From NCBI GenBank assembly GCA_021521415.1, contig JAIQDT010003818.1, positions 62,001-126,000 on the forward strand: a DNA stretch of 64,000 nucleotides. The letters are read 5' to 3'. Positions within the stretch are counted from its first letter, which is position 1. Each line of letters begins with the position of its first letter. The translations under genes and the position numbers were made by a program. The DNA comes from Bidens hawaiensis. Its lineage: Eukaryota; Streptophyta; Magnoliopsida; Asterales; Asteraceae. Of this stretch, positions 59,395-64,000 are shown piece by piece. Under the pieces are notes generated by a model that was not told where the DNA came from, searched no databases, and saw nothing but the letters and a program-made list of their open reading frames with translations.

Positions 59395-62117
59395 TGTGAC
59401 AATCGTCAATTTCAGGTTAACCTCGTTAACTCAACTCCGTTAATTCAAACTTTAAGATCGTTGAATCTATAACGCATACTTCATTACATTTAAACTAGGG
59501 TTTAAATGACGCTTAACACTTACTACATGTGTAGTAGTCTTTCGGGATTTGCACCGAAACGCAAACGATTGAGGAATAAACGAAGCACACTAAAACACTA
59601 ATGATGTGATAACTATGTGTTAGGATTATGTGTTATATTATTGTCATGATTATGTGCAAGTTAGGATAGAATGTTCTAGAAAAACAACACTTGAAAGTAG
59701 AAGGACTAGAGTGTAACTTGTTTGTTTATAAATATATCACAAATAAACAAACCCTAACCTATTATTCTAAACCCACAAGACCCGATCGGCCCTCCCTTGT
59801 TCTCTCTTGGCTGCCGTCCACAAACACACACACATACACCATCAATTCAAGCCTTTGATTGAAGAACAAAGTGCTAGGAAGGTATATTTGATCATCCTTC
59901 ACATCCTTGTTGATTGAATTTGATGTTTGTTGGGTTAATAACAAACCCTAGCTGGCCGATTTTGTTCATGCATATGATTAATATGATTGTTGTTATTTGG
60001 ATAATGAATTGATAACTAGTTTGATAGTATTGCATGTTAATTGTTGTGTCCTTGATTGTGAGTTCAAATAAAACCCTAATCTTGTAGGTATGGTGTAATT
60101 GATATGCATGGATAGTAGTTATAGTGTCTAGAGGGTTATATGGATGCATGATAGTTCATAGATTGTTATTATGATGAGTTTTGATGTGAACAGATTCTGG
60201 ACAGAACGTATATACGATGTTTAACTGACTGTAACGAAGTGTAAACGTGAAAATTGATTGAGATTGTGGGTACTGCAGTAAACTAGGTTGAGTCTAGTTT
60301 CTATGAAGTATAAATTCGTAATTTTTGGATAAGTGGAAGTATACTTTTATGATTTTACAAAAACGTGATGCAAAGCTGAGCTGTTAGACCTGCTGTTAGG
60401 TTATGTTGTAAATGTTATATCTCATGAACTACGAGACCAATTGGGTTGGTTCCACTTCTGGAGGTTGACTCACTGAGTTAGGAACCAAACCCAAGTGGTC
60501 TTGCATTTATTGGATTTTTCGTTTAACGGGAATTGCAAATAACATTCTGATGTGCATGAATCTGACTGATATAAGTTAGCTGTAATGTTTTGATCATTAT
60601 GAACAATCTATATGGAATAAAAATAAGATAAAAGATGTTCTGGAAACCTAAGATATGTATGCTCCTGTGGTAATTTTTGGTAAATTAATTGAGACGTTAT
60701 AATCGGTAAACTAGTGCAATCTTTCAAGTAGAAATTCTGTCATAACGAAACTAGCTGCTGAGTTGTATAGGAATGCATGAAATATGATAGTTTTTATATA
60801 ATTGTTGTATTTTGACCAAAATACCCTTGCGGGGAATAGTTGCTAGTTGATTGCCATGAATTGACCAAATTGCCCTTATGGAGAATAATGGTTAGTTAGT
60901 CTTTGTTTGTTGACCAAAATGCCCCTACGGGAATAATTGCTAATAAGTATGTTATTAATACGTGACACGAAAGTAATTGCTCACTCATGTATCGTATCAC
61001 AATTTTACTTGTTTAAGTCACACACGATTCACAAACGAAACACGAAACATGTTACGTGCATAGGTATTATGTGCCGAGTCTAGAGACTCGTTAAACATTC
61101 CGATACTTAGAAAATCTCTTTGTTATTTTAGAACGCTAGAGAGTTTTCTACGACGCGCATCACTCGGTGATCTAGATCGGATATTCTTCGCAAACAGTGA
61201 GTTCACTTACCCCACTCTTAAACTGTTTTCAAACGTTTTTCACTTGGGGGAGATAACATACTCCGATAAACATATTTTCTGAGATAAACGCATATGAAAG
61301 ATTTTGTTATAAATTATATATCACTTGTAAAGGCTAAGCGGCATACGTAACATTTGAAGTCCCACACATCGGACGGGTTAATATTTGGAATAGCGAGTCA
61401 CTTTTGGGTAGTACTACTGGGTTTGACAAACCCCACCCGACGCTAAGCTCAACTGGAGGTTGAGTGGGTGTAAATTTTGGCTAACACTTACCATGGTCTG
61501 GAGGACCTGGTGACGGGCACTTGATAAACAGTCAGCTTCGGTCGCGAACCACTTAGCGATACTTGTTGTATAGATTAGCTACCTATCGATATATAATTTG
61601 ACATAACACTATCTGGTAATGCAAAACACTTAAACGCTGTAACGTGGTTACACACTTAAACGCTGTAACGTGGTTACACACTTAAATGCTGTAACATGGT
61701 TACACACTCAAACGCTGTAACGTGGTTACACACTCAAACGTCGTAACGGGGTTACGCAACATTTAAACGTCGTAACGAGGTTACGCAAAACGCTAAACGA
61801 TTTATTTTATTTTACTTGTGAACTCACCAACCTTGTGTTGACACTTTTAGTATGTTATTCTCAGGTAGCCGAGGCGGGCGCGCGGTTTAGGAGCATGCAT
61901 TAATGAAAACACTTTTATTCTGCAAACTTAATTTTAACAGTTACATTTGGTTTTAAGTCGTCCTGCGTGACGCAACTTTTGAATTAAGGTTTTACGCTTC
62001 CGCACTTACTTTCATTTAAACGTTTTTCTTTGGTTTGGTTATAACTAATGATTCCGATCCTGCCAGTTCACACCCTCTGACGGTAAAACTCCGTTAGTGG
62101 ATTTTGAGGGTGTGACA
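59395..62117 (+). repeat. LTR of element C (Gypsy type, 3' LTR or remnant)
   Basis: This 2.7-kb LTR starts TGTGACAATCG after a pol-end-like stretch and ends GGGTGTGACA. The end matches D's 5' LTR terminus (GGGGTGTGACA) and resembles the CGGGGTGTTACA ends of B and the chromovirus. TATAAATATA lies at 59727-59736. A 26-bp tandem array lies at 61627-61785. The 5' part of element C is not in the window. The flank after the LTR is TACCC. Confidence 0.65.
61627..61785. repeat. 26-bp tandem array of hairpin units in LTR C
   Basis: Six units (five of 26 bp, one of 29 bp). The first four carry TGTAAC-GTG-GTTACA or a close variant, a perfect 6-bp inverted repeat with a 3-nt loop. Confidence 0.93.
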
Positions 62118-63133
62118 TACCCTGACTTTTTAAATTTTCACTTCTAAAACATTAGGGTAAATGAATATGGAAATAAGGTAATCGATTTGAAATTCAACCA
62201 TTCATGTATCATCTTGACCTTTCGAATTTTCAATTCTAAAAAAGTAGTAGTAAATAAATAAAATAATATAGTAATTAAATAGAAATCCGACCATTTATGT
62301 ATCATCATAACTTTAAAATTTTCAATTCTAAAACATAATAGTAAAATAACAAAGGAATCGTTTGAAATCCGGTTATTACTTTGCAAACTTTTAAAAGTTT
62401 AAGCTGTAAATGAGCGTATAAATAAAGAAAACGTGTCACAAATTTTTTTAAAAACATAACTATTCTCGTATGAAAATGCGTAATTAAATCTAACTGAAAG
62501 CTAGGTATTCGTGTACAAACTTCCAATTAAAACACATTGTAAAACACAGAGGAGTGCAATAATATTCTTTTTACAAAGAGAACATGGTCGCGTTTGAAAA
62601 CTTAAAGTTGTGATTCATTTGGCGTTGAAAGTGGTATGCTTTGGCTTAATAGAGTTCATGCTCTTTCCTAACTCTCCAGGTAAGCAACTGGGTCCCGCGT
62701 CTGATTGGGATTTATACGCATTGCTTATCCTTAGGTTTCAATAACCTTGGTGTCAAGAGTTTAGGAAAACAGGCACGTCCCCCTTACAGTTTACTACATA
62801 CCCGCCATATAGAACCATCTTTAAGAAGAATAAATATCGGAACACAATAATAAAATCAATAATTGAAAATGTTGGAAAACTCTTTGTTTTTAGGCATAAG
62901 CCTTGGACTTGTGTGTGCTTGTGTAATTGAAGTAATTGAATCATCAGTATAATAGTATTTGCGTACATGAGGCATAAACAAATTAATAATAACCAAATAA
63001 TGGGCATTGAACAATCAAATAAGGCTCACATAATTTCTAATCATGCAACCTAAACAATTAAGCAAATAAACTATAACCAACTAGAACACTACGTCTAGTG
63101 TCTTATCTTATAGTCACGGCTCTGATACCAATC
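62118..63133 (-). other. Leader of element B and its primer-binding site
   Basis: No coding domain is seen. Repeated blocks with TTTCAATTCTAAAA and ATTTATGTATCATC occur near 62145-62350. The PBS at 63119-63130 (plus-strand GCTCTGATACCA) lies three bases from the LTR and fixes B as minus-strand. Confidence 0.7.
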
Positions 63134-64000
63134 TGTAACACCCCGGCTAAAGCAGAATACGCTCGAGTGTGACGTACAGATTGCTCAAAACACATGTGAC
63201 ACTAGTAAGTGACAATATTATCATTAATTTATTTAAACAACAAGTACATAATTTTGGAAGTAAGAGAAATACAAATAAATACACATTTAAGAAATTTGTC
63301 CATTTAAGTTGAATATCCTAAGTACTAATGTCTTCGTCATTTCAGTGTTCTCTAAATAAGGTACCTGTAGCATATATTTAAAATAATGTCAACTAGATGA
63401 ATAGTTGGTGAGTTCACACAAGTTTTGATATAAATACATAAAAATCTACAATTCCATGAACAAGCGTAAATGAGCAAGTAAGGTCCTTTCCAATTGGGAT
63501 TGTGCACCAACGTACTCGGATAATAGCGCAAGTAAGTGTCTTTTCCATTGGTAATAACCAACGTACTCGGATCGGGGGTCCCTATTCCACTCATAACATC
63601 GAGGTCCTGAGTGCATAGGGGGACGTATGATCATACTTAATGAGGAAACCATGAGCACGTAATCTTTGAGCAAGTAAGCAAATAAACACACAAGTCCATG
63701 TAACGAATTGTAGTTTGAAAATAATGAATAACGAAATTGTAATGTTGATAGGATATATATGCTACCCCCAAAAGTAGTAAAAGAATATAAAGGGGGTGTG
63801 AGAAACTCGCCTTTGCAATTGGATGATAACTTGATATAATAACCGAAAGCGCGTTTAAGGAAATAAATGATCGAACCTCACAAACTATAATTAAAAAGGA
63901 ATACAAAATTTAAAGACTAACTATCGGGATTATAAAAGTTAATTAATATTAGTTTTAGGAATTATGCGTTATTTAAACATCTATTTCATTAACTTATGGC
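63134..64000 (-). repeat. 5' LTR of element B (partial, runs off the window)
   Basis: It starts TGTAACACCCCGG after the primer-binding site. From 63602 on it matches 41680-42070. A two-copy direct repeat with CCAACGTACTCGGAT lies at about 63508 and 63570. Confidence 0.8.

Overview
The window is plant nuclear DNA, almost certainly from a eudicot. The only recognisable host gene is a MIKC-type MADS-box gene of the AGAMOUS (C-class floral) clade, and nearly everything else is LTR retrotransposon sequence. The style of the gag and pol proteins and the AG-like C-terminus make an asterid, perhaps Asteraceae, most likely; that is an inference from protein style and not a proven identification. There is no prokaryotic, organellar or CRISPR content.

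Layout, left half (1-31304). This is a stack of nested insertions that can be ordered by their target-site duplications (TSDs). The host is an old Copia element, 'A', on the minus strand (5' LTR 30974-~31304, leader, gag 15118-15559, remainder off the left edge). A 14.7-kb Copia element, 'H' (16067-30732, plus, TSD ACTTT), lies in A's leader. A third Copia element, 'G' (minus, LTR 14688-15117), lies in A's gag. A Gypsy-type element with gag but no visible pol, 'D' (1114-10398, plus, TSD TACCT), splits G's pol. A solo LTR, 'E' (1630-3534, TSD GYGAG), lies in D's 5' LTR and carries a tRNA-like pol III cassette. H has a decayed third ORF region of about 3 kb between pol and its 3' LTR.

Middle (32966-39660). 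The AGAMOUS-like gene has eight coding exons (33588-38424) encoding 266 residues. Its 2.7-kb first intron holds the paired CCAATCA motif typical of AG regulatory introns. A Copia-type LTR lies about 620 bp upstream in the same orientation. An 875-bp non-autonomous hAT element with a perfect 8-bp TSD lies about 300 bp downstream.

Right half (40014-64000). A truncated Copia 'A-family' copy (LTR, PBS, leader, broken gag) abuts a truncated LTR of element 'B' (Gypsy, minus). B is split by a structurally complete, young Tekay/Del-like chromovirus (43973-56737, minus; 3.34-kb LTRs that look over 99% identical by eye). Its gag-pol has one premature stop, and an extra tail-anchored-looking ORF precedes gag. 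Further right are an LTR 'C' (59395-62117, plus), B's leader and PBS, and the start of B's 5' LTR.

The least-described items seem to be the extra ORFs in two elements (52435-53031 and 27050-30018), the gag-only element D with its G-box and palindrome promoter, and arrays of short hairpin-forming units in several unrelated LTR families. In two chromovirus-type LTRs the arrays lie at similar distances from the LTR 3' end.
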